DNA from: Chromobacterium paludis
Lineage (GTDB): Bacteria > Pseudomonadota > Gammaproteobacteria > Burkholderiales > Chromobacteriaceae
NCBI RefSeq assembly: GCF_008275125.1
Contig: NZ_CP043473.1
Span: forward strand, 1,612,001 to 1,676,000
DNA length: 64,000 bases
Direction of reading: 5' to 3'
The notes under the pieces were generated by a model. The model was given only the letters and a program-made list of their open reading frames with translations, was not told where the DNA came from and made no database searches. Made by a program: the position numbers and the translations under genes. Shown piece after piece: positions 26,194-34,424 of the stretch. Within the stretch, counting starts at the first letter, position 1, and each line of letters begins with the position of its first letter.

Positions 26194-26952
26194 TTACTCC
26201 CCGATGCGCCGCGCCCTCCGCGCGCGGCAGGCTTCGCCGAAGGCGCCGAAAATCGCCTGCGACAAGGGGTTTTCCCAGTAGCGCCATTCCGGGTGCCATT
26301 GCACGGCGAAGGCGAAGGCCTGGGCGTCGCGGACGCGGTAGGCCTCCACCAGGCCGTCTTCGGCATGGGCCTCGGCGTCCAGCGCGGGCGCTAGACGCTT
26401 GATGCCCTGTTGATGCAAGGAGTTGACTCTCGCGCCGCGCTGGCCTGTCCATTGCTCCAGCAGGCCGCCGCCCGCAAAAGTGACTTCATGCGACGGCGCG
26501 TACATCTCGGCCACGTCTTCGCTCTCGGCCTCGCGGTGGTCGCGGAGGCCGGGCTGCTCCTGCACATGCTGGTGCAGCTCGCCGCCCAGCGCGACATTGA
26601 TTTCCTGGAAGCCGCGGCAGATGCCCAACAAGGGAATGCCGGCCTCCAGCACCATGCGGATCAAAGGCAAGGTGGTGGCGTCGCGCTTGGGATCGTGCAA
26701 GGTGCCGCCTCGGCTGGCCGCGCCGCCGTAATGATGCGGCTCCACATTGGACGGCGAGCCAGGCAACAGCACGCCGTCCAGCGTGGCCAGCGTGGCGCGC
26801 AACAGCGCCTCGTCGCCCAGCGAGGGAATCAGCAGCGGCAGCCCGCCCGCGCCTCCCGCCGCGGCGGCGATGTATTTGTCGCCCACCGCATGGAAGGGCA
26901 GCAGACCGATCATTTTCAGATCGCATGGAATGCCGATGATGGCTTGCGTCAT
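26194..26952 (-). CDS. puuD: gamma-glutamyl-gamma-aminobutyrate hydrolase
   Basis: A 252-residue class I glutamine amidotransferase-like hydrolase that releases GABA and glutamate from gamma-Glu-GABA. The nucleophile Cys112 lies in LLGICRGFQEINVALGG and the catalytic His220/Glu222 in VQWHPEW. It starts 17 bases after the end of ald, so the two are co-transcribed. It is the last enzyme of the gamma-glutamylated putrescine route. Confidence 0.94.
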   Translation of the reverse strand: MTQAIIGIPCDLKMIGLLPFHAVGDKYIAAAAGGAGGLPLLIPSLGDEALLRATLATLDGVLLPGSPSNVEPHHYGGAASRGGTLHDPKRDATTLPLIRMVLEAGIPLLGICRGFQEINVALGGELHQHVQEQPGLRDHREAESEDVAEMYAPSHEVTFAGGGLLEQWTGQRGARVNSLHQQGIKRLAPALDAEAHAEDGLVEAYRVRDAQAFAFAVQWHPEWRYWENPLSQAIFGAFGEACRARRARRIGE

Positions 26953-26969
26953 GGTGAAACGACTCCTGT

Positions 26970-28094
26970 TCAGCTGGCGGCCTTGATGGCTTCCATGGGA
27001 TCGACGTAGGCATAGCCCAGGTCTTGCGCAACCGCCTGATAGGTGACGCGGCCGCGGCAGATGTTGAGGCCGTTGCGCAGATGGGCGTTGTCCAGCAGGG
27101 CCTGGCGCCAGCCCTTGTTGGCCAGCTCCAGCGTATAGGGCAAGGTGGCGTTGGTCAGCGCCTGGGTGGAGGTGCGCGCCACGCCGCCCGGCATATTGGC
27201 CACGCAGTAGTGGACGATGCCGTCCACCATGTAGATCGGGTCCTGGTGGGTGGTGGGCCGGCTGGTTTCGAAACAGCCGCCCTGGTCGATGGCCACGTCC
27301 ACCAGCACCGCGCCCGGCTTCATGGTCTTCAGCATGGCGCGCGTCACCAGCTTGGGCGCGGCCGCGCCGGGGATCAGCACCGCGCCTATCACCATGTCGG
27401 CGTCGCGTATGCTCTCGTCGATATTGGCGCTATTGGACATCAGCGTCTTGATGCGGCCGCCGAACACCATGTCTATTTCCTTCAGGCGGGCCAGAGACTT
27501 GTCCAGAATCGTGACATCGGCGCCGGTGCCCATGGCCATGCGCGCGGCGTTGAGACCCACCACGCCGCCGCCTATCACCACCACCTTGGCCGGCGCCACG
27601 CCCGGCACGCCGCCCAGCAGCACGCCGCGGCCGCCCTGGGCCTTTTCCAGCGCATGCGCGCCGGCCTGGATGGCCATGCGGCCGGCCACCTCGGACATCG
27701 GCGCCAAGAGCGGCAGGCCGCCGCGCTCGTCGGTGACGGTTTCATAGGCGATGGCCACGGCGTCGGATTCGATCAAGAGCTTGGTCTGTTCCGGGTCCGG
27801 CGCCAGGTGCAGGTAAGTGAACAGCACCTGCCCGGGACGCAGCAGGCGGCACTCCACCGGTTGCGGCTCCTTGACCTTGACTATCATGTCCGCCCGTTCG
27901 AACACCTCTTCCGCATTAGAAGCGATGGAGGCGCCGGCCTGAATGTACTGCTCGTCAGTAAAACCGATGGCCAGTCCCGCCTGGGTCTGCACCAGCGCCT
28001 TGTGGCCCGCGGCCACCAGTTCGCGCACGCCGGACGGGGTCAGGCCCACCCGGTATTCGTGGTTTTTGATTTCCTTCGGAACGCCAATCAACAT
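26970..28094 (-). CDS. ald: alanine dehydrogenase
   Basis: A 374-residue NAD-dependent enzyme that interconverts alanine and pyruvate plus ammonia. Marks are [20 protein letters not shown] with the pyruvate-binding Arg, YLHLAPD with the catalytic-site His, the NAD site [19 protein letters not shown] and [19 protein letters not shown]. The ATG at 28094 has GGAGG 5 bases upstream; an in-frame TTG four codons earlier is unlikely. It leads the puu operon. The likely role is to turn alanine made by the pyruvate-dependent transaminase SpuC back into pyruvate. Confidence 0.95.
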   Translation of the reverse strand: MLIGVPKEIKNHEYRVGLTPSGVRELVAAGHKALVQTQAGLAIGFTDEQYIQAGASIASNAEEVFERADMIVKVKEPQPVECRLLRPGQVLFTYLHLAPDPEQTKLLIESDAVAIAYETVTDERGGLPLLAPMSEVAGRMAIQAGAHALEKAQGGRGVLLGGVPGVAPAKVVVIGGGVVGLNAARMAMGTGADVTILDKSLARLKEIDMVFGGRIKTLMSNSANIDESIRDADMVIGAVLIPGAAAPKLVTRAMLKTMKPGAVLVDVAIDQGGCFETSRPTTHQDPIYMVDGIVHYCVANMPGGVARTSTQALTNATLPYTLELANKGWRQALLDNAHLRNGLNICRGRVTYQAVAQDLGYAYVDPMEAIKAAS

Positions 28095-28305
28095 AGTCGC
28101 CTCCAAGCGGGTTCGGTTGAGAGCCGCGCGGCCACACCCGTTTAAGAAAATTCACATCGCGCTTGCCCTTTCCAACTGATTCTGACTATAAAAGCTGACC
28201 CTTGCAAAGATATTTGATTTTGCGACGCAGCAAGCACATTCGCCCATGCGCGCGGTACAATGCCGCATTTGTCTAAAATTATTAACATACGGATGGAGCA
28301 GGAAA

Positions 28306-28851
28306 ATGGACGTCGGCGCGCGATTGAGAATGGTCAGGACCAAATTCGGCCTGTCGCAGCGAGAGCTGGCCAAGCGGGCCGGCGTCACCAACGGCACCAT
28401 TTCGCTGATCGAGCAGAACCGCGTCAGCCCCTCCGTCAGTTCGCTGAAAAAAGTGTTGGAAGGGCTGCCGATCACGCTGGCCGAGTTTTTCACTTTCGAC
28501 GCCGAACCCAGCCAGCCGCGCGTGTTCTACCAGGCCGACGAGCTGCCCAACCTCGGCAACGAGGACATCAATCTGATGTTGGTGGGCACCGCGCACGACA
28601 AGCGCGACATCGCCATCCTGCGCGAGCGCTACCTGCCCGGCGCCGACACCGGCCCGGACATGCTGGTGCACGAAGGCCAGGAAGGCGGCGTCATCATCCG
28701 CGGCAGCATAGAGGTGACCGTGGGCAATGAGAGCCGCGTGCTGGGGCCGGGCGACGCCTATTACTTCGACAGCAAGCTGCCGCACCGTTTCCGCAATGTC
28801 GGCGACGACATCTGCGAGATGGTCAGCGCCAGTTCGCCGCCCACTTTCTAA
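28306..28851 (+). CDS. puuR: XRE-cupin transcriptional regulator PuuR
   Basis: A 181-residue regulator. Residues 5-60 are an HTH_3 domain (GARLRMVRTKFGLSQRELAKRAGVTNGTISLIEQNRVSPSVSSL) and residues about 105-175 a cupin domain (GGVIIRGSIEVTVG, GPGDAYYFDSKLPHRFRNVG). E. coli PuuR has the same plan and represses putrescine genes, with putrescine as inducer. It is divergent from ald-puuD-puuA-spuC and upstream of VOC-puuC, so it can control both sides from the 211-base region between. The ATG at 28306 follows GGAG/AGGAAA; an upstream in-frame start at 28246 lacks a good site. Confidence 0.93.
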   Translation: MDVGARLRMVRTKFGLSQRELAKRAGVTNGTISLIEQNRVSPSVSSLKKVLEGLPITLAEFFTFDAEPSQPRVFYQADELPNLGNEDINLMLVGTAHDKRDIAILRERYLPGADTGPDMLVHEGQEGGVIIRGSIEVTVGNESRVLGPGDAYYFDSKLPHRFRNVGDDICEMVSASSPPTF

Positions 28852-28864
28852 AAGGGAGACCGTC

Positions 28865-29257
28865 TTGCAGCTGGCCTACGCCATCATTTATGTGCCGGAC
28901 GTGCCGGCATCGCTTCGCTTCTTTGAATCCGCCTTCGGCTTCCAGCGGAAGTTCCTGCATGAATCCGAAGCCTACGGCGAACTGGACACCGGAGAAACCA
29001 CGCTGTCCTTCGCCCAGCATGAGCTGGCCGCAAGCAATCTGCCAGACGGCCATGTCCGCGCCAGCGAGTCCGCCCAGCCGCTGGGCATGGAAATCGGCCT
29101 GGTCACGGACGACGTCGCCGCGGCGCATGCCCGGGCGCTGGCGCACGGCGCCACCGAGCTGGCGGCGCCCAAGCAGAAGCCCTGGGGCCAGATCGTGTCC
29201 TATCTGCGCGCGCCGGATGGCGCGCTGATCGAAATCTGCAGTCCCGTGTCAGTCTGA
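28865..29257 (+). CDS. VOC (glyoxalase/bleomycin resistance-like) protein in the puu cluster
   Basis: A 130-residue protein with the VOC pattern AYAIIYVPDVPASLRFFESAFGF ... GETTLSFAQHELA ... DPDG-like APDGALIEICSP. The likely start is TTG at 28865, behind AAGGGAGAC and 13 bases after the puuR stop; longer frames would run back into puuR. Its position between puuR and puuC suggests a role in polyamine or aldehyde metabolism, for instance handling reactive intermediates, but no substrate can be named. Confidence 0.8.
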   Translation: MQLAYAIIYVPDVPASLRFFESAFGFQRKFLHESEAYGELDTGETTLSFAQHELAASNLPDGHVRASESAQPLGMEIGLVTDDVAAAHARALAHGATELAAPKQKPWGQIVSYLRAPDGALIEICSPVSV

Positions 29258-29289
29258 AACTCAATAACAGAATCCATGAGGAGAGCCGC

Positions 29290-30777
29290 ATGTCCCGCAG
29301 TCACGCAGAATGGAAACAGCTTGCCGCCGAACTGAAAATTGAAGGGCGCGCCTTTGTCGACGGCGCCTACCGCGACGCCGCCGACGGCAAGCGCTTCGAT
29401 TGCGTCAATCCCGCCACCGGCGCCAAGCTGGCCGACATCGCCCATTGCGGCGAGGCCGAGGTGGAGGCGGCGGTCAAGGCCGCGCGCCGCGCCTTCGACT
29501 CCGGCGCCTGGTCCGGCTTGGCGCCGCGCCAGCGCGGCGCCATCCTGAAACGCTTCGCCGCGCTGATGCGCGAGCATGCGGAGGAGCTGGCGCTGCTGGA
29601 GACGCTGGATGTCGGCAAACCCATCGGCGACACCACTTCGGTGGACGTCCCGGGCGCCGCCTACTGCGTGGAATGGTTCGCCGAGGCGATAGACAAGATA
29701 GGCGGCGAAGTGGCCCCGGTGGACCCCAAGCTGGTGGGACTGGTCACGCGCGAACCGGTGGGCGTGGTGGCCGCCATCGTCCCATGGAACTTCCCCATCT
29801 TGATGGCCAGCTGGAAATTCGGCCCGGCGCTGGCCGCCGGCAATGCCGTCATCGTCAAGCCGTCGGAAAAATCGCCGCTTAGCGCCATCCGCGTCGCCGC
29901 GCTGGCCAAACAAGCCGGCATGCCGGACGGCGTGTTCCAGGTGCTGCCCGGCGGCGGCGAAGTCGGCAAGCTGCTGGCCCTGCACATGGACGTGGACTGC
30001 GTCGCCTTCACCGGCTCCACCGGCGTGGGCAAACTGATCGCCGGCTACGCCGCGCAATCCAACCTGAAGCGGACCTGGCTGGAGCTGGGCGGTAAATCGC
30101 CCAACATCGTCCTGGCGGACTGCCCGGACATCGAACGCGCCGCGCGCGCCGCCGCCGGCGCCATTTTCTACAATATGGGCGAAATGTGCACCGCCGGCTC
30201 GCGCGTGCTGGTGCAGCACAGCATCAAGGAACGCTTCCTTGAAGCGTTCAAAAAAGCCGCCGCCGGCTACTACCCCGGCGATCCGCTGGACCCCGCCACC
30301 GCCATGGGCGCCATCGTCGACGACATTCAATACCGCAAGGTGCTGGGCTATATCGACAAGGGCCTGAGCGAGGGCGCGCAACTGCTGCTGGGCGGCAAGG
30401 CCGTGCATACGGGCCAGGGCCTGTTCATCGAACCCACCGCCTTTGACTGCCCGCGCGCCGATCTGGCCATCTGCCGCGAGGAAATCTTCGGCCCGGTGCT
30501 GTCCATCATCACCTTCGACGATGTGGAAGACGCCATCCGCATCGCCAACGACACGGAGTACGGCCTGGGCGCCGGCGTCTGGACTGCCGATGTCAGCACC
30601 GCGCATCGGGTGTCGCGCCGCCTGCGCGCCGGCACCGTATGGGTGAACTGCTACGACGAAGGCGGCGACATGAACTTCCCCTTCGGCGGCTACAAGCAGT
30701 CAGGCAACGGCCGCGACAAATCGCTGCACGCGCTGGAAAAATACACCGAACTGAAGAGCACCTTGATCAAGCTGTAA
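29290..30777 (+). CDS. puuC: gamma-glutamyl-gamma-aminobutyraldehyde dehydrogenase
   Basis: A 495-residue NAD(P)-dependent aldehyde dehydrogenase. It has the cofactor region VVAAIVPWNFPILMASWKFG, FTGSTGVGKLI, the general base Glu265 in LELGGKSPNIV and the catalytic Cys300 in GEMCTAGSRV, then the C-terminal PFGGYKQSGNGRDKS. Together with the operon this fits PuuC, which oxidises gamma-Glu-gamma-aminobutyraldehyde to gamma-Glu-GABA. An AGGAGAG site precedes the ATG. The order puuR-VOC-puuC on one strand suggests co-transcription. Confidence 0.93.
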   Translation: MSRSHAEWKQLAAELKIEGRAFVDGAYRDAADGKRFDCVNPATGAKLADIAHCGEAEVEAAVKAARRAFDSGAWSGLAPRQRGAILKRFAALMREHAEELALLETLDVGKPIGDTTSVDVPGAAYCVEWFAEAIDKIGGEVAPVDPKLVGLVTREPVGVVAAIVPWNFPILMASWKFGPALAAGNAVIVKPSEKSPLSAIRVAALAKQAGMPDGVFQVLPGGGEVGKLLALHMDVDCVAFTGSTGVGKLIAGYAAQSNLKRTWLELGGKSPNIVLADCPDIERAARAAAGAIFYNMGEMCTAGSRVLVQHSIKERFLEAFKKAAAGYYPGDPLDPATAMGAIVDDIQYRKVLGYIDKGLSEGAQLLLGGKAVHTGQGLFIEPTAFDCPRADLAICREEIFGPVLSIITFDDVEDAIRIANDTEYGLGAGVWTADVSTAHRVSRRLRAGTVWVNCYDEGGDMNFPFGGYKQSGNGRDKSLHALEKYTELKSTLIKL

Positions 30778-30786
30778 GCCCTCTGC

Positions 30787-30812
30787 GCCGGCCGGGCTCA
30801 TGCCTGGCCGGC
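30787..30812. terminator. hairpin between convergent puuC and marR-type gene
   Basis: A 7-bp stem GCCGGCC / GGCCGGC with a 12-base loop lies after the puuC stop and overlaps the end of the convergent gene. There is no T-run, so it is a weak candidate. Confidence 0.4.
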
Positions 30813-31265
30813 CGCCAGCCTCGCCAGCCAGCGGCGGATGGCTAGCTCGTCCTCTCCCGACAGCTGTTCGAGCATGTTTTTCTCCAGCACGCTCACCCGC
30901 CGCTTGCTTTCTTCGAGCAACTCGGCCCCCCGTCCGCTCAATTGCAGATGCACGATGCGGCCATGCCTGGCATGCGGCGTAGCTTCCACCAGCCCGGCCT
31001 TCTTCAGATTGGCCACGATCACGCTGACCGTCTGCGGCGTCAGCATGGCCAGCCGCGCCAGGTCGGCATTGGAGTGGCCGGGATACGCCGCCAACATGGT
31101 CAGCACCGAAAACTGCGGCGGCGTAATGGCCAGGTCGGCCAGGGCGCGCTCCATGCGCAGATGATGAGCGGCCGCGGCCTGCCGCAACAGATAGCCGATA
31201 TGCCCGTCCTCACCGCGCTTGCCCTCTCCGGGTGCCGGCAGCGCTTCGCTGAATGACTTGATCAT
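30798..31265 (-). CDS. MarR family transcriptional regulator
   Basis: A 155-residue dimeric winged-helix regulator. The core shows ITPPQFSVLTMLAAYPGHSNADLARLAML (helix-turn-helix), TPQTVSVIVANLKKAGLVEATPH and the wing ARHGRIVHLQLSGRG. It is divergent from a GNAT-oxidoreductase pair. The 73 bases between carry two near-identical palindromes that overlap the likely promoters, so it probably represses both itself and the pair. The ligand is unknown. Confidence 0.92.
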   Translation of the reverse strand: MIKSFSEALPAPGEGKRGEDGHIGYLLRQAAAAHHLRMERALADLAITPPQFSVLTMLAAYPGHSNADLARLAMLTPQTVSVIVANLKKAGLVEATPHARHGRIVHLQLSGRGAELLEESKRRVSVLEKNMLEQLSGEDELAIRRWLARLAAGQA

Positions 31266-31266
31266 A

Positions 31267-31310
31267 ATATCAAAGCTCTGATATGTTTGTTGATGTCAGA
31301 ACTCTGATAT
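31267..31310. promoter_or_regulatory. double MarR-type operator
   Basis: Two 18-bp imperfect palindromes share the plan ATATCA-6-TGATAT: 31267-31284 (ATATCAAAGCTCTGATAT) and 31293-31310 (ATGTCAGAACTCTGATAT). Their centres are 26 bp apart, and they fill the gap between the divergent MarR and GNAT genes. This is the expected form of an autoregulatory MarR site. Confidence 0.75.
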
Positions 31311-31338
31311 TAATCACAAAGCCATAAGGACGCCATCG

Positions 31339-31782
31339 ATGAATCTGGAAATCCGCGAAATCGACACAACCGAGGCCGTATGCGCCTGCTTTCCGCTCAT
31401 GCGGCAATTCCGCCCCCATCTCGCCAGCGCGGAGGAGCTGGCCGCGCGCTGGCACAGCCAATGCGAACAAGGCTACCGCCTGCTCGGCCTGTATCGGGAG
31501 CAGGCCCTGCTTGCCCTCGCCGGCTGGCGGATCATGGAAAACCTGGTGCATGGCCGCCATATGTACGTGGACGATCTGGTCACCGATGAAAACTATCGGG
31601 GCCAGGGCCTGGGCGAGACCCTGCTGAACCATCTGAAGCGACTGGCGCCGCAGCACGGCTGCGCCCGCCTGCTGTTGGACACCCCCATGTCCAATACGCT
31701 GGGCCACCGCTTCTACTACCGGCAAGGACTGGTGGCCACCGCTTTCCGCTTTATGCAGATTCTCGAGGAAACCCGGACATGA
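31339..31782 (+). CDS. GNAT family N-acetyltransferase
   Basis: A 147-residue acetyl-CoA-dependent acetyltransferase. The acetyl-CoA loop is DENYRGQGLGETLLNHL (residues about 83-100), preceded by the strand GRHMYVDDLVT and followed by GCARLLLDTPMSNTLGHRFYYRQGL. The acceptor is unknown. Its stop overlaps the start of the oxidoreductase gene by 4 bases (ATGA), indicating an operon controlled by the divergent MarR regulator. Confidence 0.88.
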   Translation: MNLEIREIDTTEAVCACFPLMRQFRPHLASAEELAARWHSQCEQGYRLLGLYREQALLALAGWRIMENLVHGRHMYVDDLVTDENYRGQGLGETLLNHLKRLAPQHGCARLLLDTPMSNTLGHRFYYRQGLVATAFRFMQILEETRT

Positions 31783-32411
31783 GCGACATCCTTCACATCA
31801 GCGCCAGCCCCAACGGCATCCATTCCTACAGCCGCCGCATAGGCGATGCGCTGGCGCTGCGCCTGGCCGCAGCCAGCGCGGGCCGCGTGGCGGAAAGAGA
31901 CTTGAGCGAAATGCGTTCCGCCTCGATAAACCAGGCCTTTGTCGAAGCCAGCCTGAGTCCCGCGGACCCGCGCGGGCCAGAACAGATGGCCGCCTTGGCG
32001 CTATCGGAGCAGCTGATAGGCGAACTGGAACGTTGCACCTGCCTGATCCTGTCCACCCCCATGCACAACTTCACGGTGCCGGCGTCGCTGAAAACCTGGC
32101 TCGACTTGGTGCTGCGCCCTGGACGCACCTTCCGCGGCGGGCCAGATGGCAAGACCGGCCTGCTGGCGGACCGTCCGGTTTGTCTAATCGTGTCGAGCGG
32201 CGGGCCGCTGCCATCGCAACCGGATTGGCAGGCTGACTTCCTGACGCCTTATCTGCGTTACGCCCTCGCCTGCATGGGCTTGCGCGATGTTTCCGTCCTC
32301 TATCAGGAGAATCTGCGCCGCGGCGACGAGGCCTGGCGGCGCGCGCAGCAGGAAGCCGCGCAATGGCTGGATCGGCAAACCGCTCGGCTGACCCAGGCCA
32401 GGGTCTGTTGA
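31779..32411 (+). CDS. FMN-dependent NAD(P)H oxidoreductase (AzoR-like)
   Basis: A 210-residue flavodoxin-fold enzyme. The N-terminal phosphate loop LHISASPNGIHSYSRRIGDAL, the mid-region ILSTPMHNFTVPASLKTWLD and VCLIVSSGG match FMN-dependent NADH-azoreductases. It should reduce quinones or azo compounds in the cytoplasm. A second, clearer azoR lies 2 kb downstream. It is coupled to the GNAT gene and probably under MarR control, as many quinone-responsive oxidoreductases are. Confidence 0.88.
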   Translation: MSDILHISASPNGIHSYSRRIGDALALRLAAASAGRVAERDLSEMRSASINQAFVEASLSPADPRGPEQMAALALSEQLIGELERCTCLILSTPMHNFTVPASLKTWLDLVLRPGRTFRGGPDGKTGLLADRPVCLIVSSGGPLPSQPDWQADFLTPYLRYALACMGLRDVSVLYQENLRRGDEAWRRAQQEAAQWLDRQTARLTQARVC

Positions 32412-32689
32412 CGCAGTCTGAGCGGTCGCGCCGGGTGTGCTTTGCGACGAATCGTCGCGTTTCGCGCGCCGCATAGCCATGCGCTGCCCGCGCGGAACAA
32501 GCAAGCGTCGGCGCGACAGGCGCCCGGCCCTGCGGATTTGGCGCAGCGCAAACGCGATCCGCACACCCAATCTCAACCGCCTTCCGCCACGCTATGCCCA
32601 TATCGAAGGCGCCTTGGCTATAATCATCGGGAAATCCTAGGAAATGAGCCGGCTGCAGTTGACGCCGGCTGCAGCACAGGTTCCCTGCC
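32412..32689. other. 278-base gap with one small palindrome
   Basis: No gene or RNA is recognised here. The only distinct structure is the near-perfect palindrome GCGACGAATCGTCGC at 32445-32459, which could be a protein site or the core of a weak terminator. A TATAAT-like hexamer near 32618 might be a -10 element of the next gene. Confidence 0.4.
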
Positions 32690-33526
32690 ATGCTTGTCCT
32701 TGCCTCGATCTGCCATGCTTTTGCCCGTCGCCTGCTGCCAGGCTTGCTTGCGCTTGGCTTGCTGGCATTTCCCGCCGCCCACGCTTCCGCCAACTCCGCC
32801 TGCCCCAACGGCCCCATTCGGGTCGGCTTCTATAAATTCGGCGCCGCTTATCGAGACGGCAAGGGCTACGACGTGGACATCGTGCGCGAACTGGCCAAGC
32901 GCCTGCGCTGCCCGATAGCCGACGAGGTGGAGCTGCCCCGGATACGGGCCTTGAAAATGCTGGAAACCGGCCAGATCGACATCGGCACCTCCACCCTCGC
33001 CACGCCGGACCGCCTCCGCTATGCCTGGATCTATCCTTACAACCACACCAAGAACATGGTGCTGCTGCACGCCTCCATCAAGGCGCGCACGCTGGCGGAC
33101 CTGCAGAACGACCCCGCCCTGCATTGGGGCAAAGTGCGCGGTTATCGCCACAGCCCGCAACAGGATCAACTACTGGCCCAGATGGACGCGCAACACCGGC
33201 TGTCGGTGGCGGATGACGAGGATGATCTGTACCGCATGCTGGACGACGGCATCATCACCGCCGCATTCGCGCATCCGTCCAGCTACGGCCGCTGGCTGCG
33301 CGATCCCTTGGTTGCCAAGCGCATCACGGTGCTGGACCTGTTTCCCAACAGCGAGACCCTGGCCAGCGGCATCGCGCTGAGCAAGGCGCGCTTCAGCCAA
33401 GCGGCGGCAGAGCGCTGGCATCAGGAAGTGCTGAACATGTATAAGGACGGCAGCCTACTGGACATCCTGCGGCGCTACCTCAGCGAGGGCGCCGCCAGGC
33501 AAATGATGCAGCAGCCGTTGGATTGA
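32690..33526 (+). CDS. periplasmic solute-binding protein (PBPb type), copy 1
   Basis: A 278-residue exported protein with a signal peptide (ARRLLPGLLALGLLAFPAAHA) and a small family-3-like binding fold: IRVGFYKFGAAYRDGKGYDVDIVRELAKRL, then the ligand region LETGQIDIGTSTLATPDR and the C-terminal lobe. Two Cys (CPNG and LRCPI) may form a disulfide. No ABC permease or ATPase gene adjoins, so it may serve a distant transporter or act as a sensor. The next gene is a clear paralogue 3 bases downstream. Confidence 0.82.
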   Translation: MLVLASICHAFARRLLPGLLALGLLAFPAAHASANSACPNGPIRVGFYKFGAAYRDGKGYDVDIVRELAKRLRCPIADEVELPRIRALKMLETGQIDIGTSTLATPDRLRYAWIYPYNHTKNMVLLHASIKARTLADLQNDPALHWGKVRGYRHSPQQDQLLAQMDAQHRLSVADDEDDLYRMLDDGIITAAFAHPSSYGRWLRDPLVAKRITVLDLFPNSETLASGIALSKARFSQAAAERWHQEVLNMYKDGSLLDILRRYLSEGAARQMMQQPLD

Positions 33527-33529
33527 GCG

Positions 33530-34348
33530 ATGAGCGGCCGCCTGTCTAGGACATTACGCCGATTGGCAATCTTGGCGGCCCTGTCATGCGCCGGCGCCGC
33601 GCAGGCCGCGGCCAACCCCGCCTGTCCCAACGGCGGGCTGACCATCGCCTATTACGAATTCGGCGTGGCTTACCATCGCGGCGCCGGCTACGACGTGGAC
33701 CTTGTCCATGCGCTCGCGCAGCGTCTGGGCTGCGCCATTCGCGACGAACAGGGCTACCCGCGGATACGGGCGCTGAAGCTGCTGGAATCCGGACAGGCGG
33801 ATATCGGCACCTCCACGCTGATCACGCCGGAGCGACAGCGCCTTCTCTGGCTGCTGCCATACAATCGCAGCAAGAATCTGGTGCTGGTGAACCATGATGC
33901 GCGCGCGGACACGCTGGACGCCTTGCTGAAAACGCCGGGCCTGCGCTGGGGCGTGATACGCGGCTACCGCCATAGCCCGGAAGAGGATGCCTTGCTGAGC
34001 GCGCTGGAGCGCGAGCGTAAATTAGTGATCGCCAGCAATGAAGACGACTTGTACAAAATGGTGTGCAACGGCGTCGTCACCGCCGTCTTCGGCCATCCCA
34101 TCAGCTTCGATCCCTGGCTGCAGCGCCATCGCGCCCAGCAGCGCGTGACCGTGCATGATTTCTTTCCGGACAGCGAGATCATCAGCGGCGGCATCGCGCT
34201 GAGCAAGGCGCGTTTCGACGCCAGGGCCGCCGCCTTGTGGCAGGAGGCGCTGCGCCAGATGTACCGCGATGGCGCCTTGCGCGCGCTGATGCTGCGCTAC
34301 CTGACCGAACCCAGCGTCGATCAGGTGCTCAAGCCGCCGCTGGAATAA
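33530..34348 (+). CDS. periplasmic solute-binding protein (PBPb type), copy 2
   Basis: A 272-residue paralogue of the preceding protein, sharing ACPNG, GAGYDVDLVHALAQRLGC, PRIRALKLLESGQADIGTSTLITPERQR, RGYRHSPEEDALL, NEDDLYKMV and GIALSKARFDARAAALW. The signal peptide is RRLAILAALSCAGAAQA. The pair arose by tandem duplication and then diverged, perhaps to bind different ligands. They are co-transcribed, with a 3-base gap. Confidence 0.82.
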   Translation: MSGRLSRTLRRLAILAALSCAGAAQAAANPACPNGGLTIAYYEFGVAYHRGAGYDVDLVHALAQRLGCAIRDEQGYPRIRALKLLESGQADIGTSTLITPERQRLLWLLPYNRSKNLVLVNHDARADTLDALLKTPGLRWGVIRGYRHSPEEDALLSALERERKLVIASNEDDLYKMVCNGVVTAVFGHPISFDPWLQRHRAQQRVTVHDFFPDSEIISGGIALSKARFDARAAALWQEALRQMYRDGALRALMLRYLTEPSVDQVLKPPLE

Positions 34349-34374
34349 GCGCCCCATCGTTCACCCATGCCAAA

Positions 34375-34397
34375 CGGCTCCGCCAGGGACGGAGCCG
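34375..34397. terminator. bidirectional hairpin between convergent genes
   Basis: A perfect 8-bp stem CGGCTCCG / CGGAGCCG with a 7-base loop lies between the stops of the binding-protein gene (34348) and azoR (34425). The T-run is poor (CTTGA on the plus strand; minus strand TTTGG). Confidence 0.6.
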
Positions 34398-34424
34398 CTT
34401 GAGGTAGGCGCATAGGCTAATGGC

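Noticed and set aside
32412..32689. A tRNA or small RNA in the gap
   Set aside because: No cloverleaf or known RNA pattern could be made out; only a short palindrome.
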